Shown here: piece by piece, positions 35,167 to 44,158 of the stretch
Layout: each line of letters starts with the position of its first letter
How positions within the stretch are numbered: position 1 is the stretch's first letter
DNA from: CALBPI01 sp038533155
GTDB lineage: Bacteria > Pseudomonadota > Gammaproteobacteria > Steroidobacterales > Woeseiaceae
NCBI GenBank assembly: GCA_038533155.1
Contig: JBCAZH010000006.1
Location: 28,093-92,092, forward strand
DNA: 64,000 nt
Direction: 5' to 3'
Notes under the pieces: model-generated
Told to the model about the DNA's origin: nothing
What the model saw: only the letters and a program-made list of their open reading frames with translations
The model's database searches: none
Made by a program: the position numbers and the translations under genes

Positions 35167-38100
35167 GTACATCCGACAGATTCGAAACGCTTCAACAATT
35201 GTTGTCCGAGCGGATCGTGTTCCTCGACGGCGCTATGGGCACGATGATCCAGGGCTTCGGATTGTCCGAGGCGGACTACCGAGGGGAGCGTTTCAAGGAC
35301 TGGCCTAGTGACCTCAAAGGCAACAATGATTTGTTGACCTTGACGCGGCCCGAGATTGTTACCGATATCCATCGGCAATTTCTGGAGGCTGGCGCCGATA
35401 TCGTTGAAACCAACACATTTAATGCAAATGCGCCCTCTCAAGGCGACTACGGCATGGAGTCACTGGTTTACGAGTTAAACCGAAATGCCGCTCAGCTCGC
35501 GCGGCAAGCAGCGGATGACGTGTCGCGTCGGACGGATCAACCGCGTTTCGTGGCAGGCGTGTTAGGTCCGACGAATCGTACGGCCTCATTGTCGCCCGAT
35601 GTCAACGACCCCGGATTTCGGAACATCACTTTCGATGCGTTGGTCGAGACGTACACCGAGGCGGCAAATGCGCTCCTCGAAGGCGGCGCCGACTTCTTGA
35701 TGGTCGAAACGATTTTCGACACGCTGAATGCGAAGGCTGCCGTCTATGCGATTAATACCGTAGGTCGCGCGCGCGGCGCACGTATTCCCGTCATGATTTC
35801 CGGGACGATCACAGACGCTTCCGGTCGAACGCTGTCCGGCCAAACCACAGAGGCATTTTGGAATTCGCTGCGTCACGCACAGCCGTTCATGTTTGGTTTG
35901 AACTGTGCTTTGGGTGCTGAAGACATGCGCCCGTACGTTGCAGAGTTGTCTCGGATCGCGGATACCGGCGTTAGCGCCCACCCAAATGCCGGGCTCCCGA
36001 ACGAGTTTGGTGCGTATGACGAGACGCCGGAGACGATGGCGGCGACCGTTTCCGAGTTCGCTCGAAGCGGCTTTCTGAATATGGTTGGCGGCTGCTGTGG
36101 TACCACACCGGCCCATATCGCGGCGATTCGCGAAGCGTGCGAGTCACTTGCCGTCAGAGACATCCCGCAACCCGCCGTCGCGTGTCGACTGGCCGGCTTG
36201 GAACCTTTGAACATCGGGACCGATAGCCTTTTCGTCAACGTCGGGGAGCGCACCAACGTGACGGGTTCGGCTCGGTTCAGAAAGCTGATCGAAGCCGACG
36301 ACTATGCGACCGCGGTGAGTGTCGCGTTGCAACAGGTGGAGAGCGGCGCGCAGATCATCGACGTCAACATGGACGAAGGCATGCTCGATTCCGAGGCAGC
36401 GATGGTGACGTTTTTGAACCTCATCGCTGCCGAACCTGATATCGCTCGTGTGCCGATCATGATCGACTCCTCAAAGTTTTCTGTGATCGAGGCCGGATTG
36501 AAGTGTGTCCAAGGCAAGGCGATCGTCAACTCGATCAGTCTGAAAGAAGGCGAGGAGGAGTTCGTTCGCCAAGCGGAAATCGTGCAAGCCTACGGTGCCG
36601 CCGTCATCGTCATGGCATTCGATGAACAGGGCCAGGCCGATACGCGCGAGCGTAAGTTTGAAATCTGCCAACGTGCGTACCGAATCTTGGTGGATGAGAT
36701 CGGGTTCGCACCCCAAGACATTATCTTCGATCCAAACATTTTTGCTGTGGCGACCGGTATCGAAGAGCACGCCGAGTACGGTGTGTCGTTTATCGAGGCC
36801 ACACGCGACATCCGGGAAAACCTGCCGCACGCGATGGTCAGCGGTGGCGTATCGAACGTCTCGTTCTCTTTCCGTGGGAACAATCTCGTGCGCGAGGCAA
36901 TTCACTCTGTGTTTTTGTATCACGCGATTCGGGCGGGCATGAACATGGGGATCGTCAACGCTGGCCAGCTTGCGATCTACGAGGACTTGCCGACCGAGTT
37001 GCGCGATGCGGTAGAAGCCGTCGTTTTGAACACCGATCCCGACGCGACCGAACACCTACTCGAAATCGCTGACCAATTTCGAGCGCAAGGCGTGCGATCG
37101 AGCACGACAGCCAGCCTCGAATGGCGCGAGTTACCGATAGAGAAGCGGCTCGAACATGCGTTGGTCAAAGGGATCGATGAGTTCATCGTCGATGACACAG
37201 AGCTTGCGCGCCAGGCGGCGAACAAACCACTGGATGTGATCGAAGGTCCGTTGATGGACGGCATGAACGTGGTTGGCGATTTGTTCGGCGAAGGCAAAAT
37301 GTTCCTGCCGCAGGTCGTGAAGTCAGCTCGCGTGATGAAGAAGGCTGTTGCTCATTTGGTCCCCTTCATCGAACAAGAGAACGATGGTGTACGGCAAAGC
37401 AATGGCAAGATCGTGCTCGCGACCGTGAAAGGCGATGTACACGATATCGGTAAGAACATCGTCGGTGTGGTTCTTCAATGCAATAACTTCGAAGTCGTGG
37501 ACCTCGGCGTCATGATGCCCTGTCAAGACATTCTGGATGCGGCACAGCGCGAGAATGCAGACATTATTGGATTATCCGGACTGATTACGCCGTCGCTGGA
37601 CGAGATGGTGCACGTGGCGAGCGAAATGCAGCGCCTTGGTTTCGAACAGCCGTTGTTGATTGGCGGTGCGACCACTTCGCCAGCCCATACGTCGGTCAAA
37701 ATTGACCCTTGCTATGACGGGGGCGTTATCTACGTTAAAGATGCCTCGCGGGCCGTCGGCGTGGCACAACAGTTGGTTGGCGCCGATGCCGGGAATTTTC
37801 TTGCGGATACGAAAGCAGATTGCGCGCGCCGGCGTGCGAGCCATCGCGGACCGAAGCGTCGGCAACCGGCATTGAGCATCGCCGACGCACGGGCGGCGCG
37901 CCGACAGCTCGGTTGGTCCGACTACACGCCACCACGACCCAAGGTGCTTGGTCTTCAGACAGTGACCGATGTCAGCGCTGCCGACCTCGTGCCCTACATC
38001 GATTGGATGCCTTTCTTCAATGCTTGGGAGTTTCACGGCAAGTATCCGGCGATTTTGGATGACACCGTGGTCGGCGAAGCTGCGACCGCTTTGTTCGCTG

Positions 38101-38876
38101 ATGCTCAAAAAATGCTGGCCAAAATTCTTGACGAAGGCTGGATCACGGTTCGTGCGAGCGTCGGCTTGTTCCCGGCGAATGCGTCTGGCGATGATATTTT
38201 GGTGTATTCAGACGAGACGCGTTCGGAAGTTCGTTCGACGATTCATTGCTTACGTCAGCAGCGCCGCCGTCGAGATGATCTACCGCAAGAGTGTCTGGCG
38301 GATTTCGTCGCGCCGACGTCGACGCAGTTGGAGGACTTTGTCGGCGGATTCGTCGTCACGGCTGGCGACGGCGTGGAAGCGCGAGCCATGGCGTTCGAAG
38401 CTGACAACGATGACTATTCCGCGATCTTGCTGAAAGCGCTTGCGGATCGGTTCGCTGAGGCTGGTGCAGAGTATCTGCATGAGCGAGTTCGACGCGAGTG
38501 GTGGGGTTATGCCGGTGATGAGGTGCTCGACAACGAAGCGCTGATTGATGAGGCTTACCGTGGCATCCGACCCGCACCGGGTTATCCGGCGTGTCCGGAC
38601 CACACGATCAAATCAACGCTGTTCGACTTGCTCGAAGCGGAAGCACGCACGGGTGTTGCGCTGACAGAGAGCTTTGCAATGGCGCCGGCGGCCTCCGTCA
38701 GCGGGTGGTATTTCGCGCATCCGGAGTCGCGGTACTTTGCCCTTGGTCAAATCGGGCAGGACCAGGTTGAAGACTATGCGCGCCGACGATCGATGACCGT
38801 CGAATCGGTCGAACGCTGGTTGGCGCCGGTCCTCGGCTACGAGCGGCAAAACTCAGACCAAAAAGACGCCGCCTAG
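35163..38876 (+). CDS. metH: cobalamin-dependent methionine synthase
   Basis: 1237 residues, close to the 1227 of E. coli. All four modules are present: homocysteine-binding domain (1 to about 350, zinc cysteines in VGGCCGTTPAHI), pterin-binding domain (about 360-620, VNVGERTNVTGSARF), cobalamin domain with the cobalt-ligating histidine in KGDVHDIGKNIVG (about 755), and the SAM-binding reactivation domain (about 900-1230, RPAPGYPACPDHTIK and ASVSGWYFAHPES). The ATG overlaps metF. Requires B12; no cobalamin riboswitch is seen upstream. The stop shares CTAG with the convergent GST gene. Confidence 0.98.
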   Translation: MSTSDRFETLQQLLSERIVFLDGAMGTMIQGFGLSEADYRGERFKDWPSDLKGNNDLLTLTRPEIVTDIHRQFLEAGADIVETNTFNANAPSQGDYGMESLVYELNRNAAQLARQAADDVSRRTDQPRFVAGVLGPTNRTASLSPDVNDPGFRNITFDALVETYTEAANALLEGGADFLMVETIFDTLNAKAAVYAINTVGRARGARIPVMISGTITDASGRTLSGQTTEAFWNSLRHAQPFMFGLNCALGAEDMRPYVAELSRIADTGVSAHPNAGLPNEFGAYDETPETMAATVSEFARSGFLNMVGGCCGTTPAHIAAIREACESLAVRDIPQPAVACRLAGLEPLNIGTDSLFVNVGERTNVTGSARFRKLIEADDYATAVSVALQQVESGAQIIDVNMDEGMLDSEAAMVTFLNLIAAEPDIARVPIMIDSSKFSVIEAGLKCVQGKAIVNSISLKEGEEEFVRQAEIVQAYGAAVIVMAFDEQGQADTRERKFEICQRAYRILVDEIGFAPQDIIFDPNIFAVATGIEEHAEYGVSFIEATRDIRENLPHAMVSGGVSNVSFSFRGNNLVREAIHSVFLYHAIRAGMNMGIVNAGQLAIYEDLPTELRDAVEAVVLNTDPDATEHLLEIADQFRAQGVRSSTTASLEWRELPIEKRLEHALVKGIDEFIVDDTELARQAANKPLDVIEGPLMDGMNVVGDLFGEGKMFLPQVVKSARVMKKAVAHLVPFIEQENDGVRQSNGKIVLATVKGDVHDIGKNIVGVVLQCNNFEVVDLGVMMPCQDILDAAQRENADIIGLSGLITPSLDEMVHVASEMQRLGFEQPLLIGGATTSPAHTSVKIDPCYDGGVIYVKDASRAVGVAQQLVGADAGNFLADTKADCARRRASHRGPKRRQPALSIADARAARRQLGWSDYTPPRPKVLGLQTVTDVSAADLVPYIDWMPFFNAWEFHGKYPAILDDTVVGEAATALFADAQKMLAKILDEGWITVRASVGLFPANASGDDILVYSDETRSEVRSTIHCLRQQRRRRDDLPQECLADFVAPTSTQLEDFVGGFVVTAGDGVEARAMAFEADNDDYSAILLKALADRFAEAGAEYLHERVRREWWGYAGDEVLDNEALIDEAYRGIRPAPGYPACPDHTIKSTLFDLLEAEARTGVALTESFAMAPAASVSGWYFAHPESRYFALGQIGQDQVEDYARRRSMTVESVERWLAPVLGYERQNSDQKDAA

Positions 38877-39490
38877 CGACGTTGCATCGAGTCCGGCAGC
38901 GTTGCGCGCGCGAATGCATTGGCCATCAGCTCGGCGACGTTATCCGGCAGCTCGAGCTTGAAACCGCTGGCCCAGCTAGACACCTGAGCCAGTAAGATAT
39001 CGGCGATGGTAAACCGGTCGCAGCAAGCAAACTTGGTGCCGACGTGGTGGGTCAGATTGCGGATGCCTTTCTGCGCCATTTTCAATGCGAACTCGGTGGT
39101 TCCCTCTGGCCATGGATACATGGCCGACAGGGTGGATGCTTGCGTAGCCGTCCAGACGTACGCCTCGACTTCCGTCAACAAGTAATGCATCAGAACACCG
39201 TATTCAAAAGACTCGGCGTCGGTTTCAGGAAGTAGTCGTGCTTCGGGGTTCAGTCTTGCAAGGTATTCGCAGGTTGGCACCGATTCAGTAAGGACGCGCT
39301 CGCCATGGGTCACAGTAGGAATCTTTGCCGTCGGGTTAATCGACTTCAACTTTGCGAACTCCGGAGTGTCCGGGCGCGGCTTTAAGCGAATAATTTGATG
39401 CGCTCGCCCTGTCTCATTGAGGGTCCAAATGCAACGTTCCGCTCGCGATGCGTGCGACCACGCGTAAACCGTGATGTCGTTCTGACTCAT
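38873..39490 (-). CDS. glutathione S-transferase family protein
   Basis: 205 residues from the ATG overlapping the moeB-like stop (ATGA). The thioredoxin-like N-terminal domain begins DITVYAWSHASRAERCIWTL and contains NPTAKIPTV (cis-proline) and LTESVPTCEYLA (Glu-Ser glutathione-binding pair). An all-helical C-terminal domain follows (FTIADILLAQV). The catalytic residue of the Ser/Tyr class is not certain; SHASRAER suggests a serine. Substrate unknown. Confidence 0.9.
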   Translation of the reverse strand: MSQNDITVYAWSHASRAERCIWTLNETGRAHQIIRLKPRPDTPEFAKLKSINPTAKIPTVTHGERVLTESVPTCEYLARLNPEARLLPETDAESFEYGVLMHYLLTEVEAYVWTATQASTLSAMYPWPEGTTEFALKMAQKGIRNLTHHVGTKFACCDRFTIADILLAQVSSWASGFKLELPDNVAELMANAFARATLPDSMQRR

Positions 39491-40260
39491 TGTGTTTGGA
39501 CCTCGTGAGAGCTGAGATGTGAGCACACAGGACAGTCTGCGCGCTTGTTGAGGGCAAGCTGGGTCATGCGCCCGGCGCGGGCATCCCAAACAGTCATTGC
39601 CGGTGTTCGAGTCTGCCCGCTTAAATAGGCGAGCACCTCTGTGGCCATAAACTGTCCGATGGTGCCCGGGACGCTCGCCAGCACACCCGCGCCTTGGCAG
39701 TCTTCTAGCGACTCATCGTCTGCGGAATAGACACACGCATAACAAGGGTCTTGTTCATAGTGCGGGCCAAACAGGGCGACCTGACCTTCCCAGCGGATCG
39801 CGCTGCCGGATATCAATGGGATGGAATGTGCAACGGCGGCCCGATTGATTGCGAAGCGAGTCGCAAAGTTGTCGGAAGCATCAGCAACACACGTGACACT
39901 GTTGAAGCGCTCGGCCAGCATGAACTCGTCGATGCGTTCGTCTAGGGTTTCAACTGAGCAGTCGGGGCAGCGTTCGCGAATAACGGTGGCTGCGATTTCA
40001 ACCTTTGGATGGCCAATATCGCTGGCTGAAAAAAGCGTTTGGCGCGCGAGATTTGTGAGATCGATACGATCAAAGTCTGCCAGCGTCAGGTTGCCCACAC
40101 CTGCCGCTGCGAGCGCCAGTGCTACGTGGCCGCCGATACCTCCGACCCCGACGATGAGTACGTGGGCTTGACGAAGCGCCTCGATTCCCGCTTCGCCAAA
40201 CCCGTCGAGGGTAATGTGTCTCGCGTAGCGCTCGTTAGTCAGTTTTGCTGACCTTAACAA
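39487..40260 (-). CDS. moeB: MoeB/ThiF-family adenylyltransferase
   Basis: 257 residues from a TTG at 40258-40260 inside ppiB; a CTG at 40240-40242 preceded by AAGG is an alternative. Homology begins at LTNERYARHITLDGFGEAG. The ATP site is VLIVGVGGIGGHVALALAAAG, LADFDRIDLTNLARQTLF follows, and the zinc pairs are CYAC and CPVC. It lacks a rhodanese domain. MoeB adenylates the C-terminal glycine of MoaD; ThiF acts on ThiS. I favour MoeB because prmC-moeB neighbourhood is common, but no moaD or thiS is in the window. Confidence 0.85.
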   Translation of the reverse strand: MLRSAKLTNERYARHITLDGFGEAGIEALRQAHVLIVGVGGIGGHVALALAAAGVGNLTLADFDRIDLTNLARQTLFSASDIGHPKVEIAATVIRERCPDCSVETLDERIDEFMLAERFNSVTCVADASDNFATRFAINRAAVAHSIPLISGSAIRWEGQVALFGPHYEQDPCYACVYSADDESLEDCQGAGVLASVPGTIGQFMATEVLAYLSGQTRTPAMTVWDARAGRMTQLALNKRADCPVCSHLSSHEVQTQ

Positions 40261-40720
40261 TCGTGACCGGCTCGACCGGCACATCACCATGTGGCCCCTG
40301 ATTGCCGGTTTCTACGCCGGCAATTGCGTCCACGACGTCCATACCGTCTGTCACTTCACCGAACACCGCGTAGCCAAAATCCCGCCCGCCGTGATTCAGA
40401 AAGTCGTTGTCGCGCAGGTTGATAAAGAATTGTGCAGTCGCGCTGTCGACGACGTTGGTACGTGCCATCGCGATCGTCCCGCGGCCGTTGCTGAGGCCAT
40501 TGTCGGCCTCGTTCTTGATCGGTTCACGCGTGGTCTTGCTCTGCAGCGTGGCATCCATTCCACCGCCCTGAATCATGAAATTCGGGATAACGCGGTGAAA
40601 CACCAAGCCGTCGTAGAACCCTTCGTCGATGTACTGCAGAAAATTAGCGACCGTGATCGGCGCTTTCTCGCTATTCAACGACAACGTGATGTCGCCCATG
40701 CTGGTTTCAATCTTGACCAT
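40235..40720 (-). CDS. ppiB: cyclophilin-type peptidyl-prolyl isomerase
   Basis: 161 residues from the ATG at 40718-40720, preceded by GAGAG. VKIETSMGDITLSLNSEKAP start, FHRVIPNFMIQGGG with the catalytic arginine, and AQFFINLRDNDFLNHGG. No signal peptide, so cytoplasmic PpiB. Lies between prmC and moeB. Confidence 0.96.
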   Translation of the reverse strand: MVKIETSMGDITLSLNSEKAPITVANFLQYIDEGFYDGLVFHRVIPNFMIQGGGMDATLQSKTTREPIKNEADNGLSNGRGTIAMARTNVVDSATAQFFINLRDNDFLNHGGRDFGYAVFGEVTDGMDVVDAIAGVETGNQGPHGDVPVEPVTIVKVSKTD

Positions 40721-40727
40721 TTGTCTC

Positions 40728-41591
40728 TCAAGCCTCTGAATCTGTGGGTCGTCTACCCAGGCTAACGCGGTCGCGCCCGGCAATATCGGGCACGGTCTCA
40801 AGCGCCGTGAACCCGAAAGCGTGAAGAATACCGGACACGCCCTCGGCCTGCATGTGGCCGTGCTCTATCAGCAACCAGCCGCCTGGACACAGGCGCGACA
40901 AAGCGCTGGGTACTAAGCGACGAATCTCATCGAGTCCATCCGAGCCGCCTGCGAGCGCCAAAGTCGGTTCGTGGCGCAGGCTTGCGGGCAAAGCACCGTC
41001 GACGGTCTCGACATACGGTGGGTTGCTGACGATCAAGTCATAGTGCGACAACGGCAAGGGTTCGGCCCAGTCGCCTTCAAAAAAAGTGACGTTTTTGATA
41101 TCGAGTGCTTGCGCATTCAATTGGGCAACGCCCAGCGCCGCCGGGCTCGCGTCCACGGCGTGCACCCGCGCGTCGGGGTGTTCGGAGGCCAACGCCAGCG
41201 CCACGGCACCCGAGCCTGTGCCGAGATCTGCGATCACTGCGCTTGTGGCGGTGGAAGTCAGTTTCGAGAGCGCACAGTGGACCAGAATCTCGGTGTCGGC
41301 GCGCGGCACCAGTGTGTCTGTCGTGACGGCCAAATCAAACGTCCAGAATGGCTGCGTACCGACCAGATAAGCAAGCGGGACATCATCGCGCAGTGCGCTG
41401 ACGCCGTGGTCCAAGATTCGAGTAATGTCTTCCGCTAACGGCAGGTCTGATCTGGAGATCAACGCCGCTCGGTTGAGGCCCAGCGTATGTTGAATGAGCC
41501 AGTCGATATCCTCATGGTGCCTCGCATCACTGATCTTGCGCGCCTGTGCGCGCCAACTCTGCAGGGTCGTGTGCTCGATACAATCGCTCAT
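40728..41591 (-). CDS. prmC: peptide chain release factor N5-glutamine methyltransferase
   Basis: 287 residues from the ATG at 41589-41591. SAM site VIADLGTGSGAVALALA and catalytic NPPY in YDLIVSNPPYVETVDGAL, with HEPTLALAGGSDGLDEIRRL afterwards. Methylates the GGQ glutamine of PrfA. It is usually adjacent to prfA, but here a block of sulfur amino acid genes intervenes. Confidence 0.97.
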   Translation of the reverse strand: MSDCIEHTTLQSWRAQARKISDARHHEDIDWLIQHTLGLNRAALISRSDLPLAEDITRILDHGVSALRDDVPLAYLVGTQPFWTFDLAVTTDTLVPRADTEILVHCALSKLTSTATSAVIADLGTGSGAVALALASEHPDARVHAVDASPAALGVAQLNAQALDIKNVTFFEGDWAEPLPLSHYDLIVSNPPYVETVDGALPASLRHEPTLALAGGSDGLDEIRRLVPSALSRLCPGGWLLIEHGHMQAEGVSGILHAFGFTALETVPDIAGRDRVSLGRRPTDSEA

Positions 41592-41629
41592 GGTTGGTTT
41601 ACACTGGCGCCGCGCGAAGGGAGACGGCG

Positions 41630-42994
41630 ATGGAAGTCTACACAAGTGTGCTCGAGATGGTCGGCAAAACGCCGATGCTTGAGCTCTCGCAATTTGACAC
41701 AGGGCCGTGCCGGCTGTTTTTGAAGCTCGAGCTGCAAAACCCCGGTGGGTCAATCAAAGACAGAATCGGCGTTTCGATGATCGAAGAGGCCGAGCGACGC
41801 GGCGATATCAAGCCGGGCGATACGCTGGTTGAGGCGACCGCGGGAAACACCGGTCTGGGTCTTGCGTTGGCCGCAGCGCGCAAGGGCTACCACCTTGTGC
41901 TGGTCTTACCCGACAAAATGAGCCAGGAGAAAATCTTTAACCTTCGCGCCATGGGCGCAGAGGTTGTCCTGACGCGTTCGGATGTTGGTCGCGGACATCC
42001 GGAGTATTACCAAGACCTCGGACGTGCACTCGCGACCGAGCGAGGTGCGTACTTTATCAATCAGTTCAACAACCCGGACAATCCTCTCGCGCACGAAAAG
42101 ACGACTGCCCCAGAGATTCTGGAGCAGATGGATGGCAACGTTGATGCCGTCGTTGTCGGCGTAGGGTCGAGTGGCACGGTCAGCGGTATGAGTCGATATT
42201 TTCGCGAGCACTCACCCGACCTTAAGATCATTCTCGCCGACCCCGTCGGCTCGATTCTGGCCGACTACATCAATCACGGCGAGATGGGCGATAGCGGTGG
42301 TTGGCTGGTCGAAGGCATCGGCGAGGACTTTATTCCCGACATCGCTGATTTTTCGATGGTGCACAAAGCGTTCTCGATCAGCGACTCCGAGTCGTTCGAC
42401 GCCGCGCGCGATTTGCTCCGCAAGGAGGGGCTGTTGGCTGGCTCGTCGTCTGGGACTTTACTCGCCGCCGCATTGAAATACTGCAAAGAACAGACGGAGC
42501 CGCAAAATGTTGTGGCTTTTGCCTGCGACACCGGCAACAAGTATTTGTCCAAACTCTACAATGATTTCTGGATGGAGGATCAGGGCTTTATCTCCAGGTC
42601 TGAGTTTGGCGACCTCCGCGACTTGATCGGACGTCTGCATGGAGAGCGTGCGACGATCACCGTCGGTCCGAATGATGTGTTGACCACGGCCCACAACCGA
42701 CTGCGTAACGCAGGTGTGTCCCAGCTTCCCGTGATGGATGAGGGTAAGCTGGTGGGTGTCCTCACCGAGGATGATCTGATTCGCTACGCGTTCGGTCAGC
42801 CGGATCGCCTGCATGATGAGGTGCACACGGCGATGCAAAAGCACTTCGTCCAACTGACGCCTGACGCGTCGGTTAACAATCTGGTGGCGCTCCTACAAGT
42901 ACAACCTTTTGCGGCGGTCACCGCGAACAATGAGTTTTTTGGTTTGATTACGCGTTCTGACGTGCTCAACCATCTACGCAAACAAATGAGATAA
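41630..42994 (+). CDS. cystathionine beta-synthase with tandem CBS domains
   Basis: 454 residues from the ATG at 41630 with AAGGGAG upstream. PLP fold-type II catalytic domain (about 1-320) with the lysine in NPGGSIKDRIGVSM, the substrate loop EATAGNTGLGLALAA and phosphate loop GVGSSGTVSGM; a C-terminal pair of CBS motifs (about 340-454, TITVGPNDVLTTAHNRL and FVQLTPDASVNNLVALL). This architecture is that of cystathionine beta-synthase rather than cysteine synthase, which lacks CBS domains. No haem-binding N-terminal segment. Paired 3 nt before a cystathionine gamma-lyase-type gene, giving a methionine-to-cysteine route. Confidence 0.9.
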   Translation: MEVYTSVLEMVGKTPMLELSQFDTGPCRLFLKLELQNPGGSIKDRIGVSMIEEAERRGDIKPGDTLVEATAGNTGLGLALAAARKGYHLVLVLPDKMSQEKIFNLRAMGAEVVLTRSDVGRGHPEYYQDLGRALATERGAYFINQFNNPDNPLAHEKTTAPEILEQMDGNVDAVVVGVGSSGTVSGMSRYFREHSPDLKIILADPVGSILADYINHGEMGDSGGWLVEGIGEDFIPDIADFSMVHKAFSISDSESFDAARDLLRKEGLLAGSSSGTLLAAALKYCKEQTEPQNVVAFACDTGNKYLSKLYNDFWMEDQGFISRSEFGDLRDLIGRLHGERATITVGPNDVLTTAHNRLRNAGVSQLPVMDEGKLVGVLTEDDLIRYAFGQPDRLHDEVHTAMQKHFVQLTPDASVNNLVALLQVQPFAAVTANNEFFGLITRSDVLNHLRKQMR

Positions 42995-42997
42995 GTC

Positions 42998-44152
42998 ATG
43001 AGTGATAAGAAGTCGGGATTTGGAACACGAGTCATCCACGCGGGGCAGTCGCCTGACCCCTCGACCGGCGCGATCATGCCGCCGATATATGCTACCTCGA
43101 CGTATGTTCAGAGTAGCCCTGGCGTCCACCAAGGCTTTGAATATTCGCGTTCCCACAATCCGACTCGGTTTGCCTTCGAACGGTGCATCGCAGATCTCGA
43201 GTCCGGTACCAACGGCTACGCGTTTTCGTCTGGTCTTGCTGCGATAGGCACCATTCTGGAGTTGCTCGATGCGGGTGACCATGTGCTCGCGATGGACGAT
43301 CTGTATGGCGGCACGAACCGCTTATTCAGCAAAGTCCGCGAGCGTTCGTCGGGTTTGAAGTTTAGTTACGTGGATTTCACCGATCTTGATGCTGTTCGGG
43401 CAAGCCTGACCGACAAAACTCGTATGCTTTGGATTGAAACCCCGAGCAATCCATTGCTCAAGCTGGTTGATATCGAGGCGGTCGCGGAAGTTGCTCGATC
43501 GGCGGGCGCCTTGCTGGTTGCCGATAACACGTTTGCGACGCCGTGGGCGCAACGTCCGCTGGAGCTAGGTGCCGACATTGTGATGCATTCGGTCACGAAG
43601 TTTCTGAATGGCCACTCCGATATGGTGGGCGGCGTGGCTGTGACGGCCAATCCTGAGATCGCCGAGCAGCTAACGTTCTTGCAGAACTCGATCGGCAGCG
43701 TGCTCGGGCCGTTTGATAGTTTCCTGGCGTTGCGCGGATTGAAGACGCTGAATATTCGCATGCGCCAGCATGACGAAAACGCGCTGGCGATTGCGAGCTG
43801 GTTGGAGTCGCATCCAAAGGTGACCCGAGTGCTGTATCCGGGCTTGGCCAGTCATCCTCAGCACGAGCTGGCGAAGCGGCAGATGCGTGGGGGCGGCGGC
43901 ATCGTCACGTTCTTTATTGACGGTGGACTCGACGCGGCCCGTGCATTCCTTGAACGCTGCCATATCTTTGCGTTGGCGGAGAGTCTCGGCGGCGTCGAGA
44001 GCCTCGTCGATCATCCAGCGATTATGACGCACGCCTCCGTACCTGCGGAACAACGCGCGGCCATCGGACTCACTGACGATCTGGTCCGTCTGTCCGTCGG
44101 GATCGAAGATCTTGACGACCAAATCGCCGATCTTGAACGAGCGCTAGGCTAA
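42998..44152 (+). CDS. cystathionine gamma-lyase / gamma-synthase family PLP enzyme
   Basis: 384 residues. Cys/Met-metabolism PLP family: FGTRVIHAGQSPDPSTGAIM, YSRSHNPTRFAFERCIADLE, and the PLP lysine in HSVTKFLNGHSDMVGG. Gamma-lyase, gamma-synthase and methionine gamma-lyase are hard to separate by eye. Co-transcription with a cystathionine beta-synthase supports gamma-lyase (cystathionine to cysteine, 2-oxobutyrate and ammonia), completing reverse trans-sulfuration of homocysteine. Confidence 0.88.
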   Translation: MSDKKSGFGTRVIHAGQSPDPSTGAIMPPIYATSTYVQSSPGVHQGFEYSRSHNPTRFAFERCIADLESGTNGYAFSSGLAAIGTILELLDAGDHVLAMDDLYGGTNRLFSKVRERSSGLKFSYVDFTDLDAVRASLTDKTRMLWIETPSNPLLKLVDIEAVAEVARSAGALLVADNTFATPWAQRPLELGADIVMHSVTKFLNGHSDMVGGVAVTANPEIAEQLTFLQNSIGSVLGPFDSFLALRGLKTLNIRMRQHDENALAIASWLESHPKVTRVLYPGLASHPQHELAKRQMRGGGGIVTFFIDGGLDAARAFLERCHIFALAESLGGVESLVDHPAIMTHASVPAEQRAAIGLTDDLVRLSVGIEDLDDQIADLERALG

Positions 44153-44158
44153 CGCAGC

